This document shows, in pieces, positions 9,546 through 19,004 of a DNA stretch of 19,123 nucleotides (positions within the stretch are counted from its first letter, which is position 1; every line of letters starts with the position of its first letter). Under the pieces are notes generated by a model. That model was not told the origin of the DNA and did no database searches. It saw nothing but the letters and a program-made list of their open reading frames with translations. A program made the translations under genes and the position numbers. Origin of the DNA: Echinostoma caproni (taxonomy: Eukaryota > Platyhelminthes > Trematoda > Plagiorchiida > Echinostomatidae); NCBI GenBank assembly GCA_900618425.1, contig UZAN01041801.1:5795-24917 (forward strand), in the 5' to 3' direction.

Positions 9546-9757
9546 ATATGAATACCTGTCGTAAACAGTAACGCTCGTGCATCTATTCAATGCTCTTGTA
9601 ACCCTAGTTTTCATGAATTCTCTGTTTTCACTCCGACACTTATTGGAACATTCCAGTCTTTCCTTTACCCCTTCACCCGAATGGTCAGCCAAGAGGTAGC
9701 AACCAAAATCGGCACACAAAAATGAATGGTTAATGGTTGTACAAACTGAAACGAGTA
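9546..9757 (+). repeat. Dispersed repeat, copy 2 of a pair
   Basis: Second copy of the element at 2200-2378; the strongest match begins at GTAAACAGTAACGCTC (9561) and ends near 9757 (ACTGAAACGAG). This copy keeps a 43-codon open reading in the shared frame before a region with small indels. Its left boundary against the SINE at 9311-9545 is uncertain by about 15 bases. No known family was recognised. Confidence 0.62.
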
Positions 9758-10539
9758 GAGTTCAAGCACAAAAGTGGATAGACGGTGTTATACCGAAAAT
9801 GTATGCTTTTGAGCAACTGTGTTTTACGTGAGGATCAGTGCTCTCACTACGTTTCTGATGATGACCGACGACACACGGTTTTTGGAGGCAGAGTCAATGC
9901 AAATTACAAACCGGTGTAGCTCCCCATTGTACACTGACCACAGGCCTGTACTGTGGAAATTCGAGTTTCCAGCTGACCGCCGCGACCATGCCTCCGCATC
10001 CGGCGAGGTGCTGGAGGAAGATATAGGTGTTTTACATCACTGCACAGTTTGTTTAGAATTTGACCCCGCCTGATGTCTTCGTTGTGGGAATACTCACCCA
10101 CTTCGTTTGTCACAGCGTTGCCGAACATGGATTCTAGAAATACTAATTTAATATCTGAGATACGTCAATCTTCTTTGGCATACTTGAACGACGAGGAGCA
10201 CATAACTTGTTTTTGTGCTTCCAGGACAACTTGGTTTATTGCTTTGATATACTACTTATCCTGGTCTGACTTTGGCTTTGGTGTTCTCTCTCAGCTTTTA
10301 AGCGTTCAACTTGGTTTGGTAAATCGCATTCCATAGTTAATAAAGTGCCACAAACCTGTTGTCACGAAAATAATTATTTTGTCAGCTTTCGTGCTACGGT
10401 TCGATTTGTCTTCTTTATTTCTGTACGGTTACCGTTCAGTCACATGACCACATGAACAATACAACTCACGTGAAGCATCGTATAGGCACTCTATCTCCAA
10501 ACTGAGATCACTCTCTCACTGCCTTCACTAACAATCGTG

Positions 10540-12855
10540 GTGTGATTCGAAATATTTATTCTGTTCACCAATCTTCTTCCTCCATAGCTTTATTTTTCAC
10601 CAAAACACAAACACACAAACCTCCCCTTCAGACACAACTCGTCCTCAGTTCTCCTATTGCCCAGATTATAACAGCCAAATTACTATTGTCGGAGATTTCA
10701 ATGTCCACAACAAGGAATAGCTAAACCATTCGTTAGACACTTCTTTCTGGGACGCGAAGCTGAGAATTTTGTTGTTCTTAACAACCTGATTCAACTAGTT
10801 AATCTCCCACACGCCGACACCTTTGATCTTATTTTCACATCCATTCCCTCTTCTTTTTCCAGCATCACTTCCCTTTCCTCGTTCGGCTCATCGGACGTTT
10901 GCTTCATTTTCCTTTCTGATATATTTCTATCGCTCCGTTCACCACCTAACTCCAGGAGCATCTTTTTGCAGCACAACTCAGTCAAATGGGACGGTTTTCG
11001 TGACTTTCCCTAATGACTGTTGTTTCAAATCTGATGTTTCTACGTTTATTTCAAACTTCATTGAGATTGCTGTTCAAGGTGTGTTTCTTCATGTTGAGCA
11101 CTTACAAACCCGTCCGACTGCGATCTACTGAGTATTGTAATCACACCTGCAACCGTGCTTTACGTTAGCATTACGCCGTTAGCACAGCTAACCCAACATA
11201 ACATCTCAAAACCGTTTCGTGCGAGACGGAAACAAATACTCGTTTACCATGCATAGCTGAAGAACACCTAATTCGCTACGAGGCAGAGCCTCTGGCTTCT
11301 TCCACCACTGGTAATGGAACATTCGGGTCCCTCGCTAAAGCCGTCTCACGTTATTACTACCCTCCCAAATTTCCTTTTGCAATTCTTCTGGTTCTCTTGT
11401 TTGTGAATCCCGCGAAAAAAACCGGGTATTCGCTTTCCCGTTCGCCTCCAACTTCACTTTATGTATTGACTCCACTCTCCAACTCTCTTCCCATTTACCT
11501 CATAACAACAACATAATCATCACCGTACAGCGAAATGCAGTAAAGCGAACTTCACTGATCGCTACCAACACTCACTCTCACTTATATAATTTCTAAGTTT
11601 TAAAACTATTATCTCCGACCAACTGTGTCCGTTCCTCAGACACTCAAGTTTGTTGAATGACCAACAATATGGATTTCGCCCTCACCGATCCATGGGTGAC
11701 CTGCCATCATGGTCAGCTGCACTCGATAAACACGGAGAAACTCACATGGTCTCGCTCAACATTCCAAAGGTCTTCGACAGCGTTTAACCCGAAGGTCTTC
11801 TGTCGAAATTATCGACGTTATCATTCTGTCCGTCTCCTTTATCGTGGCTCTAATGTTTCCTCAGCAAGCCAACCATCTTCGCCCGAGTCGATGAGTTTCC
11901 ATCCCGGTCATTCTCTGTGAGTGTCGGTGTTCACGAAAGCTCCATACATTCATCCATCTCCTTTATTCTATTAATTAACGATCTGTTGTCCAAAACATTT
12001 GATTTCATTCACTGCATTGCCGATGATGCCACCCTTCATTGTTCTGTTTACCTCATGACCCATCAGGTCACTGTGAATATCGACCACGGTCACAATGTTC
12101 GTAGTGCTTCTCTTTCCTCCGATCTAGGGCTCATCTCCGTGTGGAGTTTTACTGACCAAGTTTCCAAAACCTCTCCTTTCAGTTTCTCTTAAACTTGCCT
12201 CATGTTCTCCTGAATTTTTTCTACCCACTTCCCCCCCCCTCTCCGTTCCTTACATGTTCTGTCTTCTGGGTTGATTCATAAGTTGTGCTCTCTGTCTAAC
12301 TTTTATTCTCACTTGCCTCTCGCGCTGCACGTAGTCGGTTTCCTATTCCGCGTCAGATGCTTCTTCACATTCAACCTCGTTCTCCTTTCACAAAACGCTC
12401 CAGTTCACCAGATGCTCGAATACCGCAATCACGTTTGGGGTTGTAGCTTCATATTCCGTGTCCCACGTAAGGTAATTTGGCTAATCAACCAACCGCCTTT
12501 AACTTCAAATCTTCAATTGCTTTCCATCGCGGGTGGTTGCTTCATTGTCTTTTCTCCGCAGCTCCCTTACCTTTGTTGTTCTCTCGTCCATCCCATTCTC
12601 GGTTGAACATTCATCCTTATCAGATTTCTGTCTCCAGATGTCGAACTTCTATCTTCCTCTCTTTCGCCAAGAACGCAAAGTCGTTGGACACTTCCCATCT
12701 CCATATTTTCCACCTCTTGTAATCTTATTCTTTTTAAAAACAGAGTTAACCAAATGGTGTTCTCGCATGATTGTTCCTCCATCCACCTTCCTTTCTTGCA
12801 GTATGTTCTTGAATGTAAATCACTTGATGTGCATAAAAAACGTCAACATGGTTGA
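10540..12855 (+). mobile_element. Jockey/CR1-type LINE fragment B: decayed endonuclease-reverse transcriptase ORF
   Basis: A 2.3-kb relic of a non-LTR retrotransposon ORF2, readable only by switching frames across many stops. In order: the end of the apurinic endonuclease domain, with ITIVGDFNVHNKE (from 10679) and FDLIFTSIPSSFSS (about 10826-10865); SVKWDGFRDF and NDCCFKSDVS (about 10980-11040); SSTTGNGTFGSLAKAVSRYYYPP (about 11300-11367, split here as SSTTGNGTFGSLAKAVS and RYYYPP); the RT domain from NDQQYGFRPHRSMGDL (11655); motif A read as VSLNIPKVFDSV; IFARVDEFPSRSFSVSVGV; LLINDLLSKT; the catalytic box as CIADDATLHCS (about 12013-12045); C-terminal LEYRNHVWG (about 12415); LINQPPLTSNLQ; and the natural C-terminus ending with a stop at 12853-12855. 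The 5' part of the endonuclease is missing. Motif A has Asn for the catalytic Asp and the aromatic residue of the YADD box is lost, so it is dead. Confidence 0.85.
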
Positions 12856-14860
12856 GCATAGTTGGGGATTGTCAGGCTGTTACGAAACAGTTTCATCCTT
12901 TTAGGACCCAAGGCAGAGCGCAGTTTGTCCGAATCTTTTGACAGGATATGGTCGTCTTCGTACAGTGAAATTTAGAAATGCAAACGTCCCTGATCGCTAA
13001 TTGGTTTATAGTGCGGAAACGCGGTTTCAGCTATTCACGAATATTATCCTGTTGCGCAGTATAAGCATGTAGATCGGGTCACCCGCAAAGTCAGGAGTCA
13101 TCAGTTTTGTGAGCCTGAACCGCAGGACATGGAGTCGAGAGTCTCGGAAGGTTCATGTAATGTAATCCCTCCTTCCTTCCTCCCTCTCTATTGCTTCATT
13201 TCATTCGACTGAATTTTGCATCAAACTCCATACTGGTCATAATATCCTTTATGCGTGACATCAACTACTATACGTGCGTAACTCAGTGCACAAAGTGAAT
13301 GAGACGTTTGCATATTGCAGTGTCCGTTTTCTTTCTATATCCTTTTCATTCTGATGTGAGTGAAAACGGCTGATCGGCACATTCATCACATCTCAGAAAT
13401 GCATGATTCTAATTTGTTTGTACTGAGGCAATGAAGAAGTTCGATAGGCATGAAATGAAATGTGATTTGTTCGGGGTTTTGTGATTTACTTTTGATGCGT
13501 GCACTGGAAAAACAGTTTCTGTAAGATCGTATGTGCGTTGCATTTCTCGGAATCAAATTGAATTTGGTCGAAAAGAAAAGCTAAATCCCTTAACTGGTTG
13601 TCTGAGTTCCTAATCTGAATGAGACAACTAGCTAATTGTCCGAATGTCGCGTCAGCTCTCGTCCCATTAACATTGTCTGTCAGTGTGCTTTCATGTCTAT
13701 CTTGATCCATATCAAATCCTCAGCTTTTCTGTTTTATTTGAGGTTAGATGATATATCTATCTAATATGGAGATCTTTGAAGATCGATATCCGGGATTAAG
13801 CATTCTCTCTGTGTAAGCAGAGCAAGATGTGACAACTTAGCGTATCACATACTCCGCCTACGATTCCCCTCACTAGGTCAGGTGTTTGATCTATAATTCT
13901 ACCGCCGATTAGAGGTTACCGAGGAGGGAACTAAGTTGATAAATATACCTATCCGTATAACAGATTGTAGATAAATTCTTGCACTTCGTATGCTGTCCCA
14001 TCATTCGAGAGGCTTCGCGATCCACAACAGATGACTAAACCGCAGATGGGTGCACGAACTGTGCTCACTTTTCCCAAGGCTTTACATTCATTTATGAAAG
14101 ATTGTGACATTTTGTTTCAAATAGTTCGACGTTTGCCCCATCACGAGTCATTTGTGGATGTTCCGGTCGGTTCATGACCTATGGGTTCTGTTTATTCTAC
14201 ACACGTTCATAGCTGTCCGGATAGCAAAAGGTCATCGATTCTGACTGGTGGACCAAATTTTAGACGGAAACCTTCATGGGATTTTGCATAACAATGGGTT
14301 ATATGTGCATCAACTGCAAACCGCGTGATATCCATTTAGGCAGACAGCTAAAACAAGACAATATCTCGATCAATGTAAATCACTTCGTAATTGCTGGACA
14401 ACTGAGATTCACGTTAGTCTTTCAAAGGAATATCTTGGTTGTATTTGTCTTCTGAGTCATTTTTGTATATTCCGCTCGGTGACGGCGAAATGGCTTCCTT
14501 CTGTTTATAATTATTTGGTAACAAGAACAATGGCAGAGTTCGAAACTGAAATTAAGGCCTCGTAACCCGTCGGTAACAGTGACTTGAACAGCTTGATAAA
14601 GGTGGTATTATTACCGGTACTAGTGATAGGGGTGGGTTTGACCATAATCATAACTATAATTACGGTACACGTTATTCGAATCTGTGATTCGGTCCGGTTC
14701 ACATAAACGAGATAAGTATCCGTGGATCATAAAGTGTAAACCTTTAAACGGGCCCCATTTGGACAGTCTGGAAAATAGTACAATAACTGGTGTGTACCAT
14801 AACTGTCGTGTGTTTTTATATCCGTTCTAAACCATTCGTTCATTTTCGTTCCTGTTGAAC

Positions 14861-14875
14861 ATTCATTCATTCATT
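14861..14875. repeat. Microsatellite (ATTC)n
   Basis: About four tandem ATTC units, with looser CATTTTCGTTC-like sequence before and GTCTGTCAGTCAGTTGAC after. Intronic and short. Confidence 0.75.
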
Positions 14876-15585
14876 GAGACGTCTGTCAGTCAGTTGACAA
14901 TTTGTTTTCTGTAACCGAAGGCATACAAGTACGTCCACGTTTGATACAGCAGCTTATTAGCTGTTAAATCTGTGGTACTCATTTTGATTTGTGTAGGACG
15001 GTCCACGAAACTTTCTGTTTCGAAGCGAGATTAATCTGTTCTGTTTATCGAAATTAATTAGTCATTGTATTTATCTGGAAGTTGTTGTTCCTATGTCGTT
15101 CAGATATCAGATTGCAAACAAATCAGAGTTAATCCCAATTTGGAAGCCCATAAACACCTTGAATTGATGAGTGCTGTTTGTCGCCGTGATATTCCCAATG
15201 GAAATTCATACGCGCGCGCATTTGCCCCACCGTGTTCTGACGGTCACCATTGATTTGATCGCCGCACGGCGTTTTTGCCATTCTGTAAAAGCGAGAAATT
15301 GACCATCTCACAACACATTCTCTACTCCATGGACTGACACACTTAAATCCCTATCCCGTCTAAATCCCTAAGTGAATTTGTGCGCTCAGGAGGTAAACGA
15401 TCTGTAGTGTTTACTCTCGCGCCCTCTCGCTGTCTGTCCCTTGCCTACCACGGACGTGTAACTTCTCGTTAAAAAGCGATTGAGCACGATCAACAACCCA
15501 CTCTCCACACAAACGTGCATGCACACTGGCCTGTTGTGTACGCATTTCGGTTTCGTTACTGGGGCAATAGGACAGCCGACGGTAA

Positions 15586-15605
15586 TAGTAGTAGTAGTAG
15601 TAGTA
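15586..15605. repeat. Microsatellite (TAG)n
   Basis: Six perfect TAG units plus two bases, about 180 bases upstream of the exon at 15787. On the minus strand it produces a run of Tyr codons in a spurious ORF. Confidence 0.85.
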
Positions 15606-15786
15606 TGGCAATTTTTGGTCTGAGCAAATATTATTTTTCTTTCCCTAACAGCGGGACGATCGATGTTGTCCTACGCAGTAGTTATTATGCAATTCAGGAA
15701 ATCCACAGGTTCCTAAATTAGAAACTTTTTGTTATTATCTTGATTTCCTCTCGTTACCCCCTCTCTCCTCTCCGATCACTCCACAG

Positions 15787-15967
15787 ACAGGAAAGTCTGT
15801 ATGCAATCCTTAAAGCGTATACCATACGACACGCTGATAAAGGATATTGTCAGGGACAGGCACCTCTAGCCGCAGTACTTTTGATGTTCATGCCCGAGGT
15901 GGATGCGTTTTGGACATTCAATGAAGTCTGCGAACGATACCTGGAGGCATATTACGACGATGGTCTG
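15787..15967 (+). CDS. TBC1D10: TBC1D10-like RabGAP, exon with glutamine-finger motif
   Basis: 181-bp internal exon with a strong polypyrimidine tract (about 15740-15785) ending in CCACAG. Its first base completes the Gly codon split at 7168, giving the junction GGHG|QESLYAILKAYT, which matches the TBC1D10 family block at this point. The exon then encodes DKGYCQGQAPLAAVLLMFMP, containing the YxQ glutamine finger (Gln codon 15851-15853), followed by an AFWTFNEVCERYLEAYY-type helix ending DDGL. The donor is CTG|GTGAGT, phase 0. The ORF continues past 15967 for 22 codons, but those residues do not resemble the family and lie in the intron. The second half of the TBC domain (the WxxxxFxxxxP and following motifs) is not found between here and the window end, so the next exon is outside. 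With both catalytic fingers intact and no frame damage, this is probably a functional gene and not a pseudogene. Confidence 0.95.
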
Positions 15968-16249
15968 GTGAGTCAGATTTGCGTGTTTGTTTGCCGGACT
16001 GATTACCTTGTTTGGCGTTATAATGCTACCTGATTCGACCCATGGAGAGATGATCGATTTTGCGCGATCGGAGTGCTGAAATGCATTAGGAAGGTGGCCC
16101 TGTCACGTGGGCACTCTAACCTCAATTCATGGTGCACCTAGAACTTGCGACTTACTCTCACCAGTGTTTGTTTCATCATCTATTGTGTAATAACTTTTCC
16201 ATAGATGATGGCCTACTGTTCTGACTCATCATCAATGCCATATCGCGTC

Positions 16250-16258
16250 NAGGGGGGG
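16250..16258. other. Ambiguous base and G homopolymer
   Basis: The single N of the window (16250) precedes AGGGGGGG. This looks like a consensus or scaffold uncertainty at a homopolymer, just downstream of the family beta SINE tail. Confidence 0.9.
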
Positions 16259-16279
16259 CTTAATACCCCGTTTGTGACG

Positions 16280-16461
16280 TGTTTTTCATTTTATTTCCTT
16301 TTATTGAATATACAAAGATAGAATTTTCAGGCAGAGAGAAGCGGTCAATTAAAGGACTGGTATTCAACAGCCGATGGCGGAGGTCGGGCTTCGGTGGTGG
16401 GATTCGAACACACATCCCCGAGGTGATAATTTGGTGACGTTACCATCGGGCCACCACCGCC
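16280..16461 (-). mobile_element. tRNA-derived SINE (family beta), copy 2
   Basis: The minus strand starts near 16461 with GGGCGGTGG, A box TGGCCCGATGG (complement of 16443-16453) and B box TGTTCGAATCC (complement of 16400-16410), 32 bases apart as in tRNAs. The body continues CACCACCGAAGCCCGACC and ends CCTGAAAATTCTATC with an A-rich tail (TTCAATAAAAGGAAATAAAA) near 16285-16310. It has the best pol III boxes of the three family beta copies. The ambiguous base at 16250 lies just beyond its tail. Confidence 0.78.
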
Positions 16462-16629
16462 CTTCGTCTGTGCGATACAAGCACACAGACAACAAACCGG
16501 AGTAGATCTCCTGATACTGGAGATATTCCGATACGGTATTTACTTGATTCTGTTTAAAACCGGCAAGATACCACTACTTGATTCTGGACACAACATGATA
16601 TCTCCCTCTTCAAAAAACATTCTTTTCCT

Positions 16630-16800
16630 TCGTCTGATAAATGGACTAAAATACAGCCAATTTTCAAGAGACGTTAAGCGACTAATTAAAGGGCTAACAT
16701 AGAAAAATTGGGTGGCCATGGTGGGCTTCGATTACACAATCTTTGGGATGATGCATGGGAGATGTACACCACATGATCTCCACCGTCTCGAGAGTATATC
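16630..16800 (-). mobile_element. SINE (family beta), copy 3, eroded head
   Basis: Minus-strand similarity to the copy at 16280-16461 is clear through the body: TCGAAGCCCACCATGG, CCCTTTAATTAGTCGCTTAA, TCTTGAAAATTGGCTG and a CCATTTAT...AAGGAAAAGAATG tail near 16620-16640. The tRNA-like head (about 16735-16800) has lost both recognisable boxes except for the TCGAnnC remnant. It lies only about 170 bases from copy 2 in the same orientation. Confidence 0.68.
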
Positions 16801-16974
16801 ACTGTTGTCTGTGTTTCATAGTCAGGGCATACGCACAGTTGCGCGTGCATTCAGAGATAGTGTTTGCCGATCTGAAACACGTGTCGTATTCAAATAGTCT
16901 GATTCTCTGGAAGCTGGAGTGCGTCGTGTCACATCCTTCTGCTCCACGTTTACGGGACCTGACCGTCCTCATCC

Positions 16975-17330
16975 AGAATGCACGTTGGCAGTTTCCACAT
17001 TGTTGTCACTTTGATCACATCTGCGGCGCCGTCACGACATGCGGCTGTTTATGAAAGGTCGAGTGTATGTCGCAGCAGCTTGGCGCAAAAACTTGGCCAT
17101 TAAGAAAACAGGGTAAAGATAGACTATCGGTGTTTGAACACCGCTGTCCATGCAGCATTGCACGAATCTGTTGGGGCAGTCGGACAATCAATACTGAGGA
17201 TAGGCACAGAGTTTCAGGTAATCGCGGTCGCCCACTGGAACAAGTAGTCGACCTCCATAGATTACGTTGGTTGAGGCATGTGTTACGCATGTCACCAAAC
17301 GGGTTGCCACGGCGAGCGATGTTCACAATC
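16975..17330 (+). mobile_element. RTE-like LINE 3' fragment, copy 2
   Basis: C-terminal piece of an RTE-like retrotransposon protein. It reads IQNARWQFPH (from 16972), shifts frame to RRHDMRLFMKGRVYVAAAW (about 17026-17085), then shifts again into an open frame from 17067. That frame gives KTWPLRKQGKDRLSVFEHRC, SIARICWGSRTINTEDRHRV, EQVVDLHRLRWLRHVLRM and LPRRAMFT, a very typical tail of this protein class. The frame stays open to 17450, but residues after about 17330 do not fit the family and are probably flanking DNA. Nucleotide similarity to 8960-9240 shows both descend from one LINE family. Truncated and frameshifted, so not active. Confidence 0.82.
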
Positions 17331-18289
17331 AGGACGGAAGGACAACCTTCCCTCCCACCCTCACCCCTTCGCACCAGTTTACTGGCGAACCGAGTCGAAA
17401 ACAGTGAGAAAAATGGACAAAAACAGGAATCGAAAAGAGGACATATGTAAACGAACGGGTACAAGCAGAACACTGCCACTTCACAAGCACCTCGGCTGGT
17501 GATGAAACGTTTTCAGACAAATTGTCAAGCTCGGCGAACAGGCGAAATGAAATTCAGTACACCCAAGCTATGAGAACCGATTTTCAATAGTTTCTCAAAA
17601 GCGTTATCTGTCAAGCTCATTCACACGAACCGCGTCCCGGTTCAGGAGACTCATGTGACATTTGTTCGGTAGCCCCCGCGGAGTTCACGCTCAGTCCAGT
17701 ATATGGTGACTGTCTGTTAAAACACACATGGCTGGTGCATTGCAAAGTTCTTTGGTATCCAGACCGTCAGTTTTCAATGCTATAAATTTTGTAAGTTGTT
17801 GGTGACACTTTCGCTGCAATTATTAAGATAGAAATCCATTAACAATTCGCGACAGGTTCCAATCAAGTCGTCTACCCCAATCCAGCTGGTGTATTGGGTT
17901 GGTCTTGTGTTTGAGACGTACAGTATCATATTGTCTGTTCTTGTTTCTCGGCAAATTTCTGTTCATCCCCCCCCTTCGAAACAAGCCGGAAGGGGATTTA
18001 CCATTTTTTTTACCGTCCAGGAGACTCTTTCTAGTCGGTGCATATTTTTTCGTCCGGGGCTCTGATTGGACTGTTCGTAGACAAGCTTTTTATTGCCTAT
18101 TCGAGCGTGGTAGACACACATTTAGGGAATTGACCATATGAATGGGAGGCTTAGGATGTATGGTGCAGTATGTTTGAAAGAATGCTGCTCTATCCGACAT
18201 GTTTTTTGTGTACTAGCCTTCTGCTTGATTTTAAGATGTTTGATTCTTTCCCAGCACGCCTACCATATGTTTATCGTTTGATGGTTGAA

Positions 18290-18430
18290 CTGCCATCCGA
18301 TGATAGCGACCTCGATCGGGGATTCTGGACCTTAGAGAGAAGAACCACGTAGGACTTTATTATTGGTGTGGTTTTGAGTCAGATGCAACTGTCGTCCACT
18401 ACCCAAGTTGAATCACGGAAGCAACGTTTA
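18290..18430 (-). mobile_element. SINE-like fragment (family alpha), copy 4
   Basis: The minus strand shows a B-box-like GATTCAACTTG (about 18404-18414) and then CTGACTCAAAACCACACC (complement of 18365-18382), the hallmark block of family alpha, followed by CTACGTGGTTCTT. The similarity beyond about 18290 is weak. The match to the hallmark block of copy 1 (CTGACTCAATACCACGCC) is 16 of 18 positions. This is the most diverged copy and the extent is approximate. Confidence 0.5.
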
Positions 18431-19004
18431 AACCAGGGATGTTCCTGATCGGTTTGCCTGGATGATTGAACCCAGTAAAGAGGTTGGGCTATTTGTGGTT
18501 GGTCCGAAATCTGGTTAAACTGTGGTGCACGTGAAGATCTCCTTAGTATCAAGTTTCGGCTGCAAACCGATATTAAATTCAGGTTACTAGTGGAGAATTG
18601 TGTGTATCCAGTCTCAGTGTATACACCATAGAGAGAAATTTTTAGTCCATGAGTGGCTAGGAGCCCTCGTGTTTTCAGTATTGACCTTACTGGGTTCTGT
18701 TATCCCTTTGAAGGTAACTGTAGTACCCATAGTGAATTCAAACCATGACTTTTCGCTCGGTTTATGTGGAATGGAGTTTTTTTAATATTTGTAGCTGCTT
18801 CATACATTGTTTTATCGATCGGCCTCAGCTAGCAGTTTGCGAATACTGATGAATTAGGTTTTCACTTTTCAGTTCATACAACCATTTACCTTGCATTGTT
18901 GAATGATGATCTTGTTTCCTAACTTTTGTTTCTTCATTTGGTCCACTAAACTGGGAAGAAATAAATAAGAATGTAAACCAAGTTAAATACGTTGTAATTC
19001 GGAC

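Larger units (their letters stand above)
7169..15786 (+). other. Intron (8618 bp) of the TBC1D10-like gene
   Basis: GT-AG intron, donor GTAAGT at 7169 and acceptor CCACAG at 15786, interrupting a Gly codon inside the TBC domain. It holds two Jockey/CR1-type LINE fragments, one RTE-like fragment, two SINE copies and one other repeat, together covering roughly 4 kb. The stretches 7169-7599, 8400-8959, 9758-10539 and 12856-15786 hold nothing I can name. The last of these contains only short simple repeats and small ORFs without signatures. Confidence 0.88.

Noticed and set aside
9819..10128. Overlapping ORFs on both strands in a GC-rich stretch (84 and 74 codons)
   Set aside because: Neither product resembles a known family, and there are no splice sites in a phase compatible with the host gene. 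Left as unexplained sequence.
15968..16036. Continuation of the third exon past 15967
   Set aside because: The open frame runs to a TGA at 16031-16033, but GTGAGT at 15968 is a consensus donor and the residues beyond it do not fit the TBC family.
16502..16524. Small inverted repeat ATCTCC...GGAGAT as a terminator or regulatory hairpin
   Set aside because: A six-base stem in an AT-rich eukaryotic intron is expected by chance, and no transcript end or gene lies nearby.
17015..17479. 154-codon ORF on the minus strand, the longest non-exonic ORF
   Set aside because: It is the antisense shadow of the RTE-like fragment on the + strand, where the family signature HRLRWLRHVLRM is read; the minus-strand peptide has no recognisable domain.
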